A stretch of 64,000 bases of DNA from Phaeobacter porticola (GTDB lineage Bacteria > Pseudomonadota > Alphaproteobacteria > Rhodobacterales > Rhodobacteraceae): the NCBI RefSeq assembly GCF_001888185.1, contig NZ_CP016364.1, positions 2,604,001 to 2,668,000 on the forward strand. Direction: 5' to 3'. Below the pieces are notes generated by a model. That model worked only from the letters and a program-made list of their open reading frames with translations. It was not told where the DNA came from and did no database searches. Shown here piece after piece: positions 16,304-25,195 of the stretch (position 1 is the first letter of the stretch; every line of letters begins with the position of its first letter). The position numbers were made by a program, and so were the translations under genes.

Positions 16304-16380
16304 TGGCGATCCCTGAAGGACTCGAACCCTCAACCTGCTGATTAGAAGTCAGCTGCTCTATCCAGTTGAGCTAAGGGACC
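16304..16380 (-). tRNA. tRNA-Arg (anticodon TCT)
   Basis: The 77-nt minus-strand sequence starts GGTCCCTTAGCTCAACTGGA, has anticodon loop CTTCTAA (anticodon TCT), T-arm GGTTCGAGTCC and ends AGGGATCG followed by an encoded CCA. The acceptor stem pairs fully, with one G-T. Its 3' end faces the prophage remnant 25 bp away, so it was probably the integration site of the phage. The gene itself appears intact. Confidence 0.93.
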
Positions 16381-16414
16381 GCTGAGGCCAGTTATGACAG
16401 GACACCCCAAAGGG

Positions 16415-16894
16415 TCAAGCCGCGGCAGACAGGTCCAGGCGCATAAAAATCGACCAGGGGTCTTTTGCGTAGCCTTCAAAGGGTGGGCATTCGACAAACC
16501 CGTAGTGCTCATAGAGCTTGCGGGCCGGTTCGAAATCGCTGGTAGAGCCGGTTTCGAGACAGATCGCAGTGGCGCCATGCTCGGTCGCGTAACTGAGCAG
16601 GAACTCCAGCATCATACGCCCTGCCCCGCTGCCGCGGGCCTCAGATAGGGTATGCATCGACTTCAATTCCCGCGCGCCGTCGCGCAACTGTTTCAGCGCG
16701 CCCATGGCAATCGCTGTCCCCTCCTGGCGGAGCAGGAAAAACGCCACATCATCCCCATCCAACCCACCACCATCCAACGCATGACAGCTTTCTTCCGGGG
16801 ACTGTGACGCCATCTGCTCCAGGTGGCGTTTGATCAGGGCTGCAGCCTCTGGTTCTGTTGCACTGGCACGCGAAATCACGAAACCGAGGGTCAT
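16415..16894 (-). CDS. GNAT family N-acetyltransferase
   Basis: A 159-residue protein with the GNAT acetyl-CoA binding region: ELKSMHTLSEARGSGAGRMM carries the motif A loop, and the C-terminal LYEHYGFVECPPFEGY is the usual motif B. The family transfers acetyl groups from acetyl-CoA to amines, but the substrate cannot be told from the sequence. It lies leftward 34 bp after tRNA-Arg on the same strand and appears monocistronic. The start at 16894 is the first methionine and gives the normal family length. Confidence 0.85.
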   Translation of the reverse strand: MTLGFVISRASATEPEAAALIKRHLEQMASQSPEESCHALDGGGLDGDDVAFFLLRQEGTAIAMGALKQLRDGARELKSMHTLSEARGSGAGRMMLEFLLSYATEHGATAICLETGSTSDFEPARKLYEHYGFVECPPFEGYAKDPWSIFMRLDLSAAA

Positions 16895-17150
16895 GGAACA
16901 GCCGTATCCTCTTTGTCATGCGGCACCCAAATCACCCGAACGCCAGATCCAGTCCGCACCCTTGCGGAAAATCGGCAAGGGTTCAAGCCGTGCGCGCCCC
17001 GTATCAGACACAGTTTACGAAAAGCTGACACCGATAATTAGCCTGCTGCCCCCTTCACCATGGCTTTCGCAACCGGCTTTACGGTTTGTTAGATGCGTCT
17101 GAGGGATAGTCCGGTCAATCGCATTTGCTTCAAATAGGGAAAAATAAAAA

Positions 17151-18374
17151 TTGCCGGAAAAACAATCGCCCAATCCAGTTCATGAGCTTCATTATCAAGG
17201 CGCTGAAAAGCTGGTTCAGCGCGCAAAATCGGAATCTCTGGGCGATGGCGGCCTGCGCACATCACAGCTTCTCTGCGAAGCTCTTGTCCTTGATCCGCAC
17301 CACCACGAAGCACAGGTCCTACAGGAACGATTGCACCAGACTTTTGTCCCTCGCTGGCATTTCCCTATGCTGGCAGACAAGGCCCGCAACAGCGCTTATG
17401 CCATGGCCATCGCAGCCAAGGTCAAGCCGGGTGATGTGGTGCTGGATATCGGGTGCGGCGCGGGCCTGACAGCCATGCTGGCTGCGCGCGCGGGTGCACA
17501 ACACGTCTACACCTGCGAGCAGCAACCGCTGATCGCCCAGGCGGCACAGCGTGTGATTGAACAAAACGGCCTGAGCGATCGCATCACCGTTCTCCCAAAA
17601 TGGTCGCACAATATCGTCGTCGGCGTGGACATGCCGGAACCAGCAGATGTAGTGATTTCTGAAATCGTTGATACCGTTTTGCTTGGCGAAGGCGCGCTTG
17701 ATACGCTCAGCCACGCGATGGCGGTGCTTGCAAAACCTGATGCGCGGGCGATCCCAGAACGCGGCACGCTGATGGCCCAGCTGGTCGAAAGCGAAAAACT
17801 GATGAACCTTTGGCAGCCACAACAGGCAGAGGGGTTTGATCTGTGCGCCTTCCATCATCTTGCAAATGTCGCACAGATCACGCCCAGCGATTTCGCCACC
17901 TGCGGGCTTCGGCCATTGGGGCCGACAACGGATCTGTTTCAGTTTGATTTCACCAGACCAAACACACATCCGGCCCGCACAACTGAGAACCTGATTTGTA
18001 CCGGAGCCGGCACCGTACATGCAGTTTTTGTCAGCTTCGAAATGGATCTTGCGCCCGGTATCCAGCTGACAAATGGGCTCTACTCTGACGGCCATTGGGG
18101 GCGTACTGCGATTCTGCTAAACGATCCTATGCACGCCAGGCCGGGCGACCATCTGACAATCACCGCACAACATGATGCGTCAAACCTGAGTGTGTCGATC
18201 CACGAGTGCCCAGCCGACACGGAAGAGGCCAATGTCGCAGCCCTGTGGATGAACCCCGCGTGGACACCGAACCGGCCGTATTACGAAGGCACCGCTATTC
18301 CCGTCACGGACCGCCCACTTTGGAACCCGCCAGAGGTTCAAACGGTTGAGCCTCAGAGAAACCCTTATCATTAG
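17151..18374 (+). CDS. Protein arginine methyltransferase-like protein (PRMT7/PRMT9 type)
   Basis: A 407-residue class I SAM-dependent methyltransferase that resembles eukaryotic PRMTs. The SAM site is VVLDIGCGAGLTAMLAARAG (residues 96-115). A double-E loop, E171 and E180 in SEIVDTVLLGEGAL, has the PRMT spacing of nine and the DT-LxGEG form of PRMT7. A His-Trp pair (residues 315-316) stands where PRMTs have the THW loop. The N-terminal 70 residues look like a short tetratricopeptide-type helical repeat followed by VPRWHFPMLAD, as in PRMT9-like proteins. The start is a TTG with AGGGA upstream; no ATG fits until residue 74. The target protein is unknown. Confidence 0.75.
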   Translation: MPEKQSPNPVHELHYQGAEKLVQRAKSESLGDGGLRTSQLLCEALVLDPHHHEAQVLQERLHQTFVPRWHFPMLADKARNSAYAMAIAAKVKPGDVVLDIGCGAGLTAMLAARAGAQHVYTCEQQPLIAQAAQRVIEQNGLSDRITVLPKWSHNIVVGVDMPEPADVVISEIVDTVLLGEGALDTLSHAMAVLAKPDARAIPERGTLMAQLVESEKLMNLWQPQQAEGFDLCAFHHLANVAQITPSDFATCGLRPLGPTTDLFQFDFTRPNTHPARTTENLICTGAGTVHAVFVSFEMDLAPGIQLTNGLYSDGHWGRTAILLNDPMHARPGDHLTITAQHDASNLSVSIHECPADTEEANVAALWMNPAWTPNRPYYEGTAIPVTDRPLWNPPEVQTVEPQRNPYH

Positions 18375-18431
18375 TGCGGCTGGGGCCACCAAGACAGCCC
18401 CTGAACGAAACCAGAAAGATATGGCGCGTGC

Positions 18432-18710
18432 TCAACTATCGCGTCCTATCTGTCGACCCATGACTTTATAGGCGACCGGAACGACCGGCATAACGATCCT
18501 GCTGAAAGACAAGGCCGCCGAACGGTCCAACATGCCGCGTGACATAAGACGCAAGCGTCGCGAAAGCGTATTTTGGACCAAGAGCCAGACAGGGCCAGCA
18601 GGAACATGCTGCACCATTCGCCAAAGCGCCAGACCTGCACCCCAATACCGTTGATGCGACGCAGGACCGCTAATTGGCATCGGGCGACCGGCAGGCCGGT
18701 CGACGATCAC
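18432..18710 (-). CDS. Hypothetical protein, 92 residues
   Basis: A GTG-start frame beginning 18 bp after the alpha/beta hydrolase stop, with a good AGGAGA ribosome site five bases upstream. The protein has a moderately hydrophobic centre (ALWRMVQHVPAGPVWLLVQN) and a basic C-terminal half. No family is recognised. It may be a real second gene of the hydrolase transcript or a decayed remnant; coding character is weak, and it fills an otherwise empty 355-bp stretch. Confidence 0.35.
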   Translation of the reverse strand: MIVDRPAGRPMPISGPASHQRYWGAGLALWRMVQHVPAGPVWLLVQNTLSRRLRLMSRGMLDRSAALSFSRIVMPVVPVAYKVMGRQIGRDS

Positions 18711-18728
18711 ATTCTCCTGAAGGCACTC

Positions 18729-19361
18729 TCATTCCTGTGCTGCGTTCCAGCAAGATATCTGCTCTGCCACGGTCAAGAGATGGTCATCGAGCCCCTTCCC
18801 CGTCAGGCGTTTGCGCGGTTTCAGGTCGTGGTCGCCATCCTCCAGCCAGAACATCTCGACTGAGGGTGAAAGGGGATAGTTTGCGACCTCCTCTCGCGTC
18901 CCGAACGGATCTCGGGTGCCTTGGCAGATCAGCGTCGGGCAATTGAGTTTGGCAAGATGATCGAAGCGCGTCGTTCCCGGTTTTTTAGGTACGTGGAAAG
19001 GAAAGCCAAGGCAGACCAACCCCGTGATCCGTCCTGCGTCGTAGAGATCCTGCGCGATCAAGCTGGCGACACGGCCGCCCATGCTTTTGCCACCGATGAG
19101 TAGCGGTGCGTCGCTGGCGAGGGCGTCAATGGCCGCGAGATACTCTGGCGTATAGGTCTCGGCACGCGCCGGGGGACGCCTGGAACCGCCGATACGGCGG
19201 GCGGCCATGTAACTGAACTCAAAGCGGGCGACGCGAAACCCCCGGTTCGCCAGCGCGTCGGCAGTAGTGGTCATCCATGGCGTATCCATGGCGGCACCAG
19301 CCCCATGCGCCAAAAGGATAGTGGTGCGACCGGGTTCATCCCCGTTCAGTAGAAAATTCAT
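18729..19361 (-). CDS. Alpha/beta hydrolase (KANL3/Tex30-like)
   Basis: A 210-residue small alpha/beta hydrolase. The oxyanion region is LLAHGAGAAMD, the nucleophile elbow is GKSMGG (serine near residue 93), the acid is likely D in GTRDPFG and the histidine is in DGDHDLKPRK. This short lid-less form is common among bacterial KANL3/Tex30 or dienelactone-hydrolase-like proteins of unknown substrate. It is read leftward, with a small hypothetical gene 18 bp downstream. Confidence 0.85.
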   Translation of the reverse strand: MNFLLNGDEPGRTTILLAHGAGAAMDTPWMTTTADALANRGFRVARFEFSYMAARRIGGSRRPPARAETYTPEYLAAIDALASDAPLLIGGKSMGGRVASLIAQDLYDAGRITGLVCLGFPFHVPKKPGTTRFDHLAKLNCPTLICQGTRDPFGTREEVANYPLSPSVEMFWLEDGDHDLKPRKRLTGKGLDDHLLTVAEQISCWNAAQE

Positions 19362-19379
19362 GGGATGCTCCAGATACAG

Positions 19380-19402
19380 TAAAGGCGCCCAGTGGGCGCC
19401 TT
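19380..19402 (-). terminator. Rho-independent-like terminator downstream of the complex I subunit gene
   Basis: The hairpin AAGGCGCCC-ACT-GGGCGCCTTT is read leftward between the NDUFS4-like gene (stop at 19488) and the hydrolase start (19361), followed by TTTACTG. It probably ends the complex I subunit transcript. Confidence 0.6.
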
Positions 19403-19487
19403 ACATATAGAAGAAATCTTGGTACCGCGAAATCTTAGCACCGCTTCCCGAAACACCTCTCCGCAACATCACACCCGCATCACACCC

Positions 19488-19799
19488 TCAATGGGTCCAA
19501 GGGGCACGCCGGTTGGTCGCGAAATTCTCGCCGTAACCACCAGCGCGCAGGTTTGCCTTGCGCGATTTGGGTTCGGTCACAGTGGCGTCAATCCCGTGGG
19601 CCTCGGCGTATTCCAGTGCCGCTTCTTTGGTGTCGAACCGCAGGCGCACCTGGCTTTGGGTATCCTGCGAGGAAGTCCAGCCCATCAACGGGTCAACTTC
19701 CCGCGCGCTGGTGGAAACGAAATCCAGAACCCACTTTCGGGTCTTTGCCATACCAGAGGTCATGGCGTTTTTGGCTGGCCGATAAATCCGCGCTCGCAT
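19488..19799 (-). CDS. NADH dehydrogenase accessory subunit, NDUFS4-like
   Basis: A 103-residue protein of the ETC complex I subunit family (NDUFS4/18 kDa). Typical features are the start [20 protein letters not shown], the central [20 protein letters not shown], the strand [17 protein letters not shown] and the C-terminal [19 protein letters not shown]. The family attaches to the peripheral arm of complex I and is largely limited to alphaproteobacteria and mitochondria. It stands alone, away from any nuo operon, which is usual. A terminator-like hairpin follows it. Confidence 0.93.
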   Translation of the reverse strand: MRARIYRPAKNAMTSGMAKTRKWVLDFVSTSAREVDPLMGWTSSQDTQSQVRLRFDTKEAALEYAEAHGIDATVTEPKSRKANLRAGGYGENFATNRRAPWTH

Positions 19800-19970
19800 C
19801 GCAGTCTCCTCGAAAATCTCTGCTCCCTATATGCGCCGAACCCTGCGCACGGGCAAGGTGGCAAATGCGGCAGATTGCTCAGACCTGCCCGGAAAACCGC
19901 GTCTTTTCCCCAGTTTGCCTCCGGCTTTATGCGTGCAACAGGGCTTTGCCACAAAATCCCTCTTGAATAA

Positions 19971-19985
19971 GAACAAAAACGGACC
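19971..19985 (+). promoter_or_regulatory. Possible LexA (SOS) box upstream of uvrB
   Basis: The direct repeat GAAC-N7-GACC, 31 bp before the uvrB start, is one base from the alphaproteobacterial SOS consensus GAAC-N7-GAAC. Its position before a classic SOS gene supports it; the mismatch leaves doubt. Confidence 0.4.
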
Positions 19986-20015
19986 AATCTCTGCCCCTAG
20001 CAGGAGAGAGCCACA

Positions 20016-22214
20016 ATGCCATACGCCCATTCCGACAAGTCCATGCCCATGATGGCCGACCGCGCCCCTCAGCACCGGCCCAAACTGGAAGGCGGTCGGG
20101 AATTCACCATGCACACAGAATTTGACCCGGCAGGAGATCAGCCCACTGCGATCAAAGAATTGTCCGCAGGTGTTTTGGACGGCGAACGCAATCAGGTGCT
20201 GCTGGGGGCGACCGGAACGGGCAAGACATTCACCATGGCCAAGGTGATCGAGGAAACCCAGCGCCCGGCCATCATTCTGGCACCGAACAAGACGCTGGCC
20301 GCGCAATTGTACGGCGAATTCAAAGGCTTCTTCCCCGACAACTCGGTCGAATACTTCGTCTCCTTCTACGACTATTACCAGCCAGAGGCCTATGTCGCGC
20401 GCTCCGATACCTATATCGAGAAGGAAAGCCAGATCAACGAGCAGATCGACCGGATGCGCCACTCTGCCACCCGATCGCTGCTGGAACGGGATGATGTGAT
20501 CATCATCGCCTCTGTAAGCTGCATCTACGGTATCGGCTCAGTCGAGACTTATTCAGCGATGACCCAGGACCTGAAGGTGGGCGATGAATATGATCAACGC
20601 CAGGTGATGGCGGATCTGGTCGCTCAACAGTACAAGCGCAATGATCAGGCCTTTCAGCGCGGCAGCTTCCGGGTGCGGGGCGATTCGCTGGAGATCTTCC
20701 CCGCCCACCTGGAGGACCGCGCCTGGCGGCTGTCCTTTTTTGGCGAAGAGCTGGAAGGCATCACCGAATTCGACCCGCTCACCGGCGAGAAAACCGGCAC
20801 CTTCGACCAGATCCGCGTCTATGCGAATTCCCACTATGTGACGCCGAAGCCGACGCTGAAACAGGCGGTCATTTCGATCAAGGAAGAGCTGAAAATGCGG
20901 CTCGACCAATTGGTCGGTGAGGGCAAACTGCTTGAGGCCCAGCGATTGGAACAGCGCACCAATTTCGACATCGAAATGCTGGAGGCCACCGGTCATTGCA
21001 ACGGGATTGAGAACTATTCGCGCTATCTGACCGGCCGCGCGCCCGGCGAACCGCCCCCCACCCTGTTTGAATTCATCCCTGACAATGCCATTGTTTTTGC
21101 AGATGAATCCCATGTTTCGGTGCCCCAGATCGGCGGTATGTACAAAGGCGACCATCGGCGCAAATTCACGCTGGCCGAACATGGTTTCCGCCTGCCATCG
21201 TGCATGGACAACCGCCCTCTTAAGTTCGAGGAATGGGATGCAATGCGCCCGCAATCGGTGTTTGTCTCAGCGACCCCATCAAAGTGGGAGATCGAACAAT
21301 CCGGCGGCGTCTTTGCTGAACAGGTGATCCGCCCCACTGGCCTGTTGGACCCGCAGGTCGAAATCCGCCCGGTGGAAATGCAGGTCGACGATCTTCTGGA
21401 CGAGGTGCGCAAAGTGTCGGCTGAAGGCTTTCGCACGCTGGTCACCACATTGACCAAACGCATGGCCGAGGATCTGACCGAATACATGCATGAACAGGGG
21501 ATCAAGGTCCGCTACATGCACTCCGACATCGACACGCTAGAGCGGATCGAAATCCTGCGCGACCTGCGCCTCGGCGCCTTTGACGTGCTGATCGGCATCA
21601 ACTTGCTGCGTGAGGGCCTCGACATCCCGGAATGCGGGTTGGTCGCCATTCTGGATGCCGACAAGGAGGGTTTCCTGCGTTCTGAAACCTCGCTGATCCA
21701 GACCATCGGCCGCGCCGCGCGTAATGCCGACGGCCGCGTCATCATGTATGCCGACCGGATCACCGGTTCTATGGAACGCGCGCTTGGCGAAACCAACCGC
21801 CGCCGTGACAAGCAGATCGCCTACAACGAAGAACACGGTATCACCCCCTCGACGGTGAAGAAGAACGTCGAGGATGTTCTGGCCGGCCTTTATAAGGGCG
21901 ATGTGGACATGAATCGCGTCACAGCCAACATCGACAAGCCGATGCATGGTGCCAATCTGGAAGCCCACCTGACGGGTCTGCGCGAACAGATGCGCAAAGC
22001 TGCCGAGAACCTTGAGTTTGAGGAAGCTGCCCGCCTGCGTGACGAAGTCAAGCGGTTGGAAGCCGTTGATCTGGCTATCTCCGACGACCCGTTGGCACGC
22101 CAGTCTGCTATCGAAGCGGCGTCAGATGCCGCCGTGAAATCGCGGGGCCGCTCCAGCGCAGGCAAGGCCGGGACACGGGCCTATCGCGGCAAATCGCAGA
22201 AGAAGTTTTCATAG
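20016..22214 (+). CDS. uvrB: Excinuclease ABC subunit B
   Basis: A 732-residue UvrB, the helicase-like subunit that verifies damage and positions UvrC in nucleotide excision repair. Visible motifs are Walker A GATGTGKT, the beta-hairpin region [20 protein letters not shown], the DESH box, SATPSKWE and [10 protein letters not shown], and the C-terminal UVR domain ([17 protein letters not shown]). The start at 20016 has a strong AGGAGAG site; a later ATG at residue 32 is possible but has no comparable site. The last ~40 residues are a basic, alanine-rich tail. A SOS-like box lies just upstream. Confidence 0.96.
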   Translation: MPYAHSDKSMPMMADRAPQHRPKLEGGREFTMHTEFDPAGDQPTAIKELSAGVLDGERNQVLLGATGTGKTFTMAKVIEETQRPAIILAPNKTLAAQLYGEFKGFFPDNSVEYFVSFYDYYQPEAYVARSDTYIEKESQINEQIDRMRHSATRSLLERDDVIIIASVSCIYGIGSVETYSAMTQDLKVGDEYDQRQVMADLVAQQYKRNDQAFQRGSFRVRGDSLEIFPAHLEDRAWRLSFFGEELEGITEFDPLTGEKTGTFDQIRVYANSHYVTPKPTLKQAVISIKEELKMRLDQLVGEGKLLEAQRLEQRTNFDIEMLEATGHCNGIENYSRYLTGRAPGEPPPTLFEFIPDNAIVFADESHVSVPQIGGMYKGDHRRKFTLAEHGFRLPSCMDNRPLKFEEWDAMRPQSVFVSATPSKWEIEQSGGVFAEQVIRPTGLLDPQVEIRPVEMQVDDLLDEVRKVSAEGFRTLVTTLTKRMAEDLTEYMHEQGIKVRYMHSDIDTLERIEILRDLRLGAFDVLIGINLLREGLDIPECGLVAILDADKEGFLRSETSLIQTIGRAARNADGRVIMYADRITGSMERALGETNRRRDKQIAYNEEHGITPSTVKKNVEDVLAGLYKGDVDMNRVTANIDKPMHGANLEAHLTGLREQMRKAAENLEFEEAARLRDEVKRLEAVDLAISDDPLARQSAIEAASDAAVKSRGRSSAGKAGTRAYRGKSQKKFS

Positions 22215-22270
22215 ATGCCTTTTGCACATTTTTCGGCAGCCTAGGTCAGGCAAACAACATCTAAACACAA

Positions 22271-22301
22271 ATCAGCCCCCCGCGTACCGCGGGAGGCTGA
22301 T
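22271..22301. terminator. Bidirectional hairpin between uvrB and the membrane protein gene
   Basis: A perfect inverted repeat ATCAGCC...GGCTGAT with a GC-rich inner stem (CCCGCG/CGCGGG) and TAC loop. It lies between the convergent uvrB and the gene at 22329 and lacks a clear T-tract, so it may act as a two-way terminator. Confidence 0.55.
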
Positions 22302-22328
22302 GCGCCCTGGAGCAGGTCGCGAAACAGT

Positions 22329-22634
22329 TTAGTTGGATTCCGAAGCGACTTCGTCGGCAGCGTCTTCCGGCGGGGTCACCTTAAGGCCAGGAACTGAGAT
22401 TTCAGTTTCTTCCATGCTCACGTCAACCTCAGGAACCTTCACGGTTGCGGTCTCTTCGGTGATGGAAATGGAGCCAACCTCAGCATCGAACTTTGGCAGG
22501 TTGCCGCCCTCTACGCTGACGTCGACGTCAGGCAGGCTTGCCTCTTCGGTCTGATCAACGTCGATCATGTAAATACCCGCAACGATGGCGAGAACTGCGA
22601 CAACACCAAGAATAATCCCAGAAGTGGCTTTCAT
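22329..22634 (-). CDS. Small membrane-anchored acidic protein
   Basis: A 101-residue protein of unknown function. The start chosen is the ATG at 22634 (MKATSGIILG) behind GGAAAGGAACACG; the frame upstream is open but lacks coding character. It has one membrane anchor or uncleaved signal (residues 5-25, GIILGVVAVLAIVAGIYMI), followed by a highly acidic periplasmic tail with repeated short beta-type phrases (LPDVDVSVEGG, VKVPEVDVSMEE, EISVPGLKV). Such short exported proteins are common in roseobacters. It converges with uvrB. Confidence 0.65.
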   Translation of the reverse strand: MKATSGIILGVVAVLAIVAGIYMIDVDQTEEASLPDVDVSVEGGNLPKFDAEVGSISITEETATVKVPEVDVSMEETEISVPGLKVTPPEDAADEVASESN

Positions 22635-22782
22635 GACGTGTTCCTTTCCAATTGTTGTGCACCTCGTTGGTGCGTCGAGATGGAAACGACTCGTATCGGG
22701 AAAAGGTTCCAACAAATTTTCAGGGAACCTTTTGCGGCGTTAAGTGGTTAATCCACCAGAAAACAATAATTGGAGAGAAAAA

Positions 22783-22968
22783 ATGGGTTACAGTCTTCTT
22801 GGTCTACTTATTCTAGTCGCTGACATCTATGCGATTTATCAAGTGCTGACATCCAGCGCATCGACCGCTGCGAAAGTGATCTGGACCCTTGTTATTCTTG
22901 TCCTGCCGGTCATCGGCCTGATCGCATGGTTGATTGCCGGCCCTCGCGGCGGCAAAGCTCATATCTAA
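22783..22968 (+). CDS. PLDc_N domain small membrane protein
   Basis: A 61-residue protein with two transmembrane helices, MGYSLLGLLILVADIYAIYQ and VIWTLVILVLPVIGLIAWLI, separated by a short polar loop, ending in a basic GPRGGKAHI. This matches the phospholipase D N-terminal membrane domain family, which as a free-standing protein has no enzymatic part. The start at 22783 has the GGAGAG site; the longer frame from 22744 is rejected. A strong terminator follows. Its cellular role is unknown. Confidence 0.8.
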   Translation: MGYSLLGLLILVADIYAIYQVLTSSASTAAKVIWTLVILVLPVIGLIAWLIAGPRGGKAHI

Positions 22969-22995
22969 CAACACTTTAGCTACCAACTGACAACA

Positions 22996-23036
22996 AAAGA
23001 CCTCCGGGCCACATCCTTGGCTCGGAGGTCTTTTTG
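22996..23036 (+). terminator. Rho-independent terminator
   Basis: AAAGACCTCCGGGCC ... GGCTCGGAGGTC is followed by TTTTT, ending the PLDc_N gene transcript. The stem is about 12 bp with one bulge. Confidence 0.85.
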
Positions 23037-23100
23037 CGATGAAGTGCCCCACGTTGCCGACCGCAATTCAGATCAGCAACACAAGGCCTTTCTTTCAATC

Positions 23101-23373
23101 TTAGAAATCAAACAGGTCCTCGAGAAAACCGCCCCGTTTTTTCTTGTAGCGTTTCTCGGATTCATATTTGTCAGACTTGTATTTTTCTGGCCGATAGTCA
23201 TCCCGGCGCGCTTGCTGTGCTGGTGACGCCTGCACGGGTTGCGCTGAGCGTTCGATAATCTTGTCCAATTCGCCCCGGTCCAGCCAGACGCCCCGGCATT
23301 GCGGGCAGTAATCAATCTCTACACCGGCGCGGTCGGTCATAACCAGCTGGGCACCATCAATCGGACATTGCAT
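23101..23373 (-). CDS. TFIIB-type zinc-ribbon protein
   Basis: A 90-residue protein starting MQCPIDGAQLVMTDRAGVEI, with CPID and CPQCRGVWLDRGELDKI giving the paired cysteines of the zf-TFIIB (Nudix-like zinc ribbon) family. The second half is rich in lysine, arginine and tyrosine (DDYRPEKYKSDKYESEKRY) and ends GGFLEDLFDF. The family is widespread in proteobacteria with no defined function; RNA or DNA binding is guessed from the charge. It is leftward, with a UspA gene 107 bp upstream. Confidence 0.85.
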   Translation of the reverse strand: MQCPIDGAQLVMTDRAGVEIDYCPQCRGVWLDRGELDKIIERSAQPVQASPAQQARRDDYRPEKYKSDKYESEKRYKKKRGGFLEDLFDF

Positions 23374-23479
23374 ATCTTTCTCCTCACAGAACGCTGTTGC
23401 GATTTATCTGGGGGCGACCTTTGCCGCACACAAGTCCGCAGGCGCAGATTTGCCCACCCTGCGTCAAAAAGCCGAAACC

Positions 23480-23887
23480 TCAGCGCACCACATGCACCGC
23501 GCAATCGGCATGACGCACGACCTGTGTCGCAGTCGAGCCAAGCAGCAGATCCTGCATGCCCGGTCGATGCGAGGCGATGATGATCAGATCGGGCGAATGG
23601 GCCTCGGCCCAGTCCAGAATCCCGCGACCAGAATGCCCATCGACCAGCACGCCCTTGGCATTGGGCAAGGATTTTGCCAGCTCGTCCAGTTCGGTCTGAA
23701 GCGCGATACGCGTAGCATCAAGGTAATCGACCGGCATGTAAGAGATCGCATAAACCGGGACCTGTTCCACCACATGCAACAGGGTGACCTGCGCCTCGGG
23801 CGTGCCCAGCAATCCGGCCAGTTTGATCGGTGCGCTGATGTCACGATCCGGATCAAATGAAATCGGCACGAGAATGTTATTGTACAT
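23480..23887 (-). CDS. Universal stress protein UspA family
   Basis: A 135-residue Usp-domain protein. The start chosen is the ATG at 23887, MYNNILVPISFDP, preceded by GAGGAGA; ten more upstream residues in frame are unlikely. The C-terminal nucleotide loop SHRPGMQDLLLGSTATQVV is of the ATP-binding G-x2-G-x9-G form, and DCAVHVVR is the standard final strand. Such proteins bind ATP and respond to growth arrest or stress. Leftward, possibly monocistronic. Confidence 0.9.
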   Translation of the reverse strand: MYNNILVPISFDPDRDISAPIKLAGLLGTPEAQVTLLHVVEQVPVYAISYMPVDYLDATRIALQTELDELAKSLPNAKGVLVDGHSGRGILDWAEAHSPDLIIIASHRPGMQDLLLGSTATQVVRHADCAVHVVR

Positions 23888-23986
23888 TTTTCTCTCCTCT
23901 ATCTGCAGCGCACGCATCTTGCGACAGTCCCTATGTGTCCGCCTTGATCAAGATCAGCCACCCACAGATGGGAAACGCGCCACAGA

Positions 23987-24304
23987 TCAAAAGGTTGCGG
24001 CGACCTCATACATCACCGGTTCAAAGCTGCGGCAGAGCTCATTGATCTTGCGATTGCGGTTGCGCATCTCGGCACTGCGCAACATGGCCATAAAATCCTC
24101 GCGCCGACGCCACTGGGAATAATTGGCAATCCGCGTCTGAGCGTCGTTCACATGCAGCCCGGCGGAAATGAACCCCGGCTGATGAGAGATAAACTCGGCA
24201 TAGGCCTCTGTCAGGGCGTCCAGAAGATCCTGGCAGGTGCCCGGTGTCATCTCGAATGTGGTGATGACAGTTTGGGTTTCGGTGTTGGTCGCGATCGTCG
24301 GCAT
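23987..24304 (-). CDS. Antibiotic biosynthesis monooxygenase-domain protein
   Basis: A 105-residue protein with the ferredoxin-like ABM fold: an N-terminal strand TVITTFEMTPGTCQDLLDAL, the central FISAGLHVNDAQTRIANYSQW and helix RREDFMAMLRS. The family includes small cofactor-free oxygenases and heme-degrading enzymes, but many members have no known activity. The start at 24304 has a GGAGG site (GGAGGAAGCC). Leftward; its promoter region faces the beta-barrel gene at 24439. Confidence 0.75.
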   Translation of the reverse strand: MPTIATNTETQTVITTFEMTPGTCQDLLDALTEAYAEFISHQPGFISAGLHVNDAQTRIANYSQWRRREDFMAMLRSAEMRNRNRKINELCRSFEPVMYEVAATF

Positions 24305-24413
24305 GGCTTCCTCCGTTGTCCGGGTCCAGCCTACGCCGGTTTGGCGAAATCCGGCAGAGATTTTTGCCACACTGGGCGGCCAGCCTGCTGTTCCATAAAA
24401 AGAGTGGTCAAAA

Positions 24414-24440
24414 ATATAAACAACTTTAAGGTGTTTATAT
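24414..24440 (+). promoter_or_regulatory. Hairpin holding the start codon of the 24439 gene
   Basis: ATATAAACA (24414-24422) and TGTTTATAT (24432-24440) form a perfect 9-bp inverted repeat with a 9-nt loop, ACTTTAAGG. The loop holds the ribosome site AAGG and the right arm covers the A and T of the ATG. In RNA this would fold over the start. It could be a thermosensitive or ligand-sensitive switch, or a DNA operator. Confidence 0.45.
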
Positions 24441-25167
24441 GTCTCATCACTTCGCCCGTCTTCTGGCTCTGATCCTGGCCTGTCTGATGCCTTTGGCGCC
24501 GGTCTTTGCCGGGGCGTGGTTACAGCAAAAGGGACAGGGGTTCAGTGCAACCAGCCTGACCCTGCGGCGGGATCTGGCCGCGATAAAGGGGCTGGACGCA
24601 GAGCAACGCATCCCGGCGGAGTTCGGCTATTACGGTGAATACGGGTTACATCGGCGTTGGACCGTTGGAGTAGATCTGAACCTGAGCCGGGGCAGCTCCG
24701 CCCATGCGCTGCTGTTCGTGCGCCATCCCCTGCCCCGACTGGGGCCTGCCAATACGGCGGTGGAACTGGCGTTGGGGCTGAACCAGAGCAGCGCGGTCTG
24801 GGCGCCAATGCAGCGGCTGACGCTGTCATACGGGCGCGGCTTTGACACCTGGTGGCGCGACCGGCCGCTTTCGGGATGGGTGGCGTTGGATCTGGGCCAT
24901 GAATGGCGCAGCAAGGGGCTGGAGCAGACCTGGAAACTGGATGCCACATTCGGGCTGAACCGCCCCGGCAAATTGGCGCCGCTGTTGCAGGTGGAAACCA
25001 GTAAAACGGCTGGGGCCTCGCTCTCCGTTGCGGTCACCCCCAGTCTGCGGGTGCCACTGGCGCGTCACTTTGGAAAGGACGCGCCAGAGCTGGTGATCGG
25101 CCTACAACACAAGCAGACCGAGACCCGGTCGCTGGGGATCAAACTGGCGATCTGGCACCGGTTCTGA
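24439..25167 (+). CDS. Predicted outer-membrane beta-barrel protein
   Basis: A 242-residue exported protein of unknown function. It begins with a signal peptide (MSHHFARLLALILACLMPLAPVFA), followed by repeated short amphipathic strands such as FGYYGEYGLHRRWTVGVDL and SGWVALDLGHEW, and ends LGIKLAIWHRF with a terminal phenylalanine, as beta-barrel proteins often do. No enzymatic motif is seen. Its start codon lies in a perfect inverted repeat. It converges with the beta-helix gene at 25196. Confidence 0.65.
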   Translation: MSHHFARLLALILACLMPLAPVFAGAWLQQKGQGFSATSLTLRRDLAAIKGLDAEQRIPAEFGYYGEYGLHRRWTVGVDLNLSRGSSAHALLFVRHPLPRLGPANTAVELALGLNQSSAVWAPMQRLTLSYGRGFDTWWRDRPLSGWVALDLGHEWRSKGLEQTWKLDATFGLNRPGKLAPLLQVETSKTAGASLSVAVTPSLRVPLARHFGKDAPELVIGLQHKQTETRSLGIKLAIWHRF

Positions 25168-25195
25168 CCCCCGCCTGCGCGTGTCTAAGCGAGGG

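Noticed and set aside
16904..17148. Small gene between the GNAT gene and the PRMT-like gene
   Set aside because: Short frames on both strands lack starts with ribosome sites and any coding bias; the stretch is treated as the promoter region.
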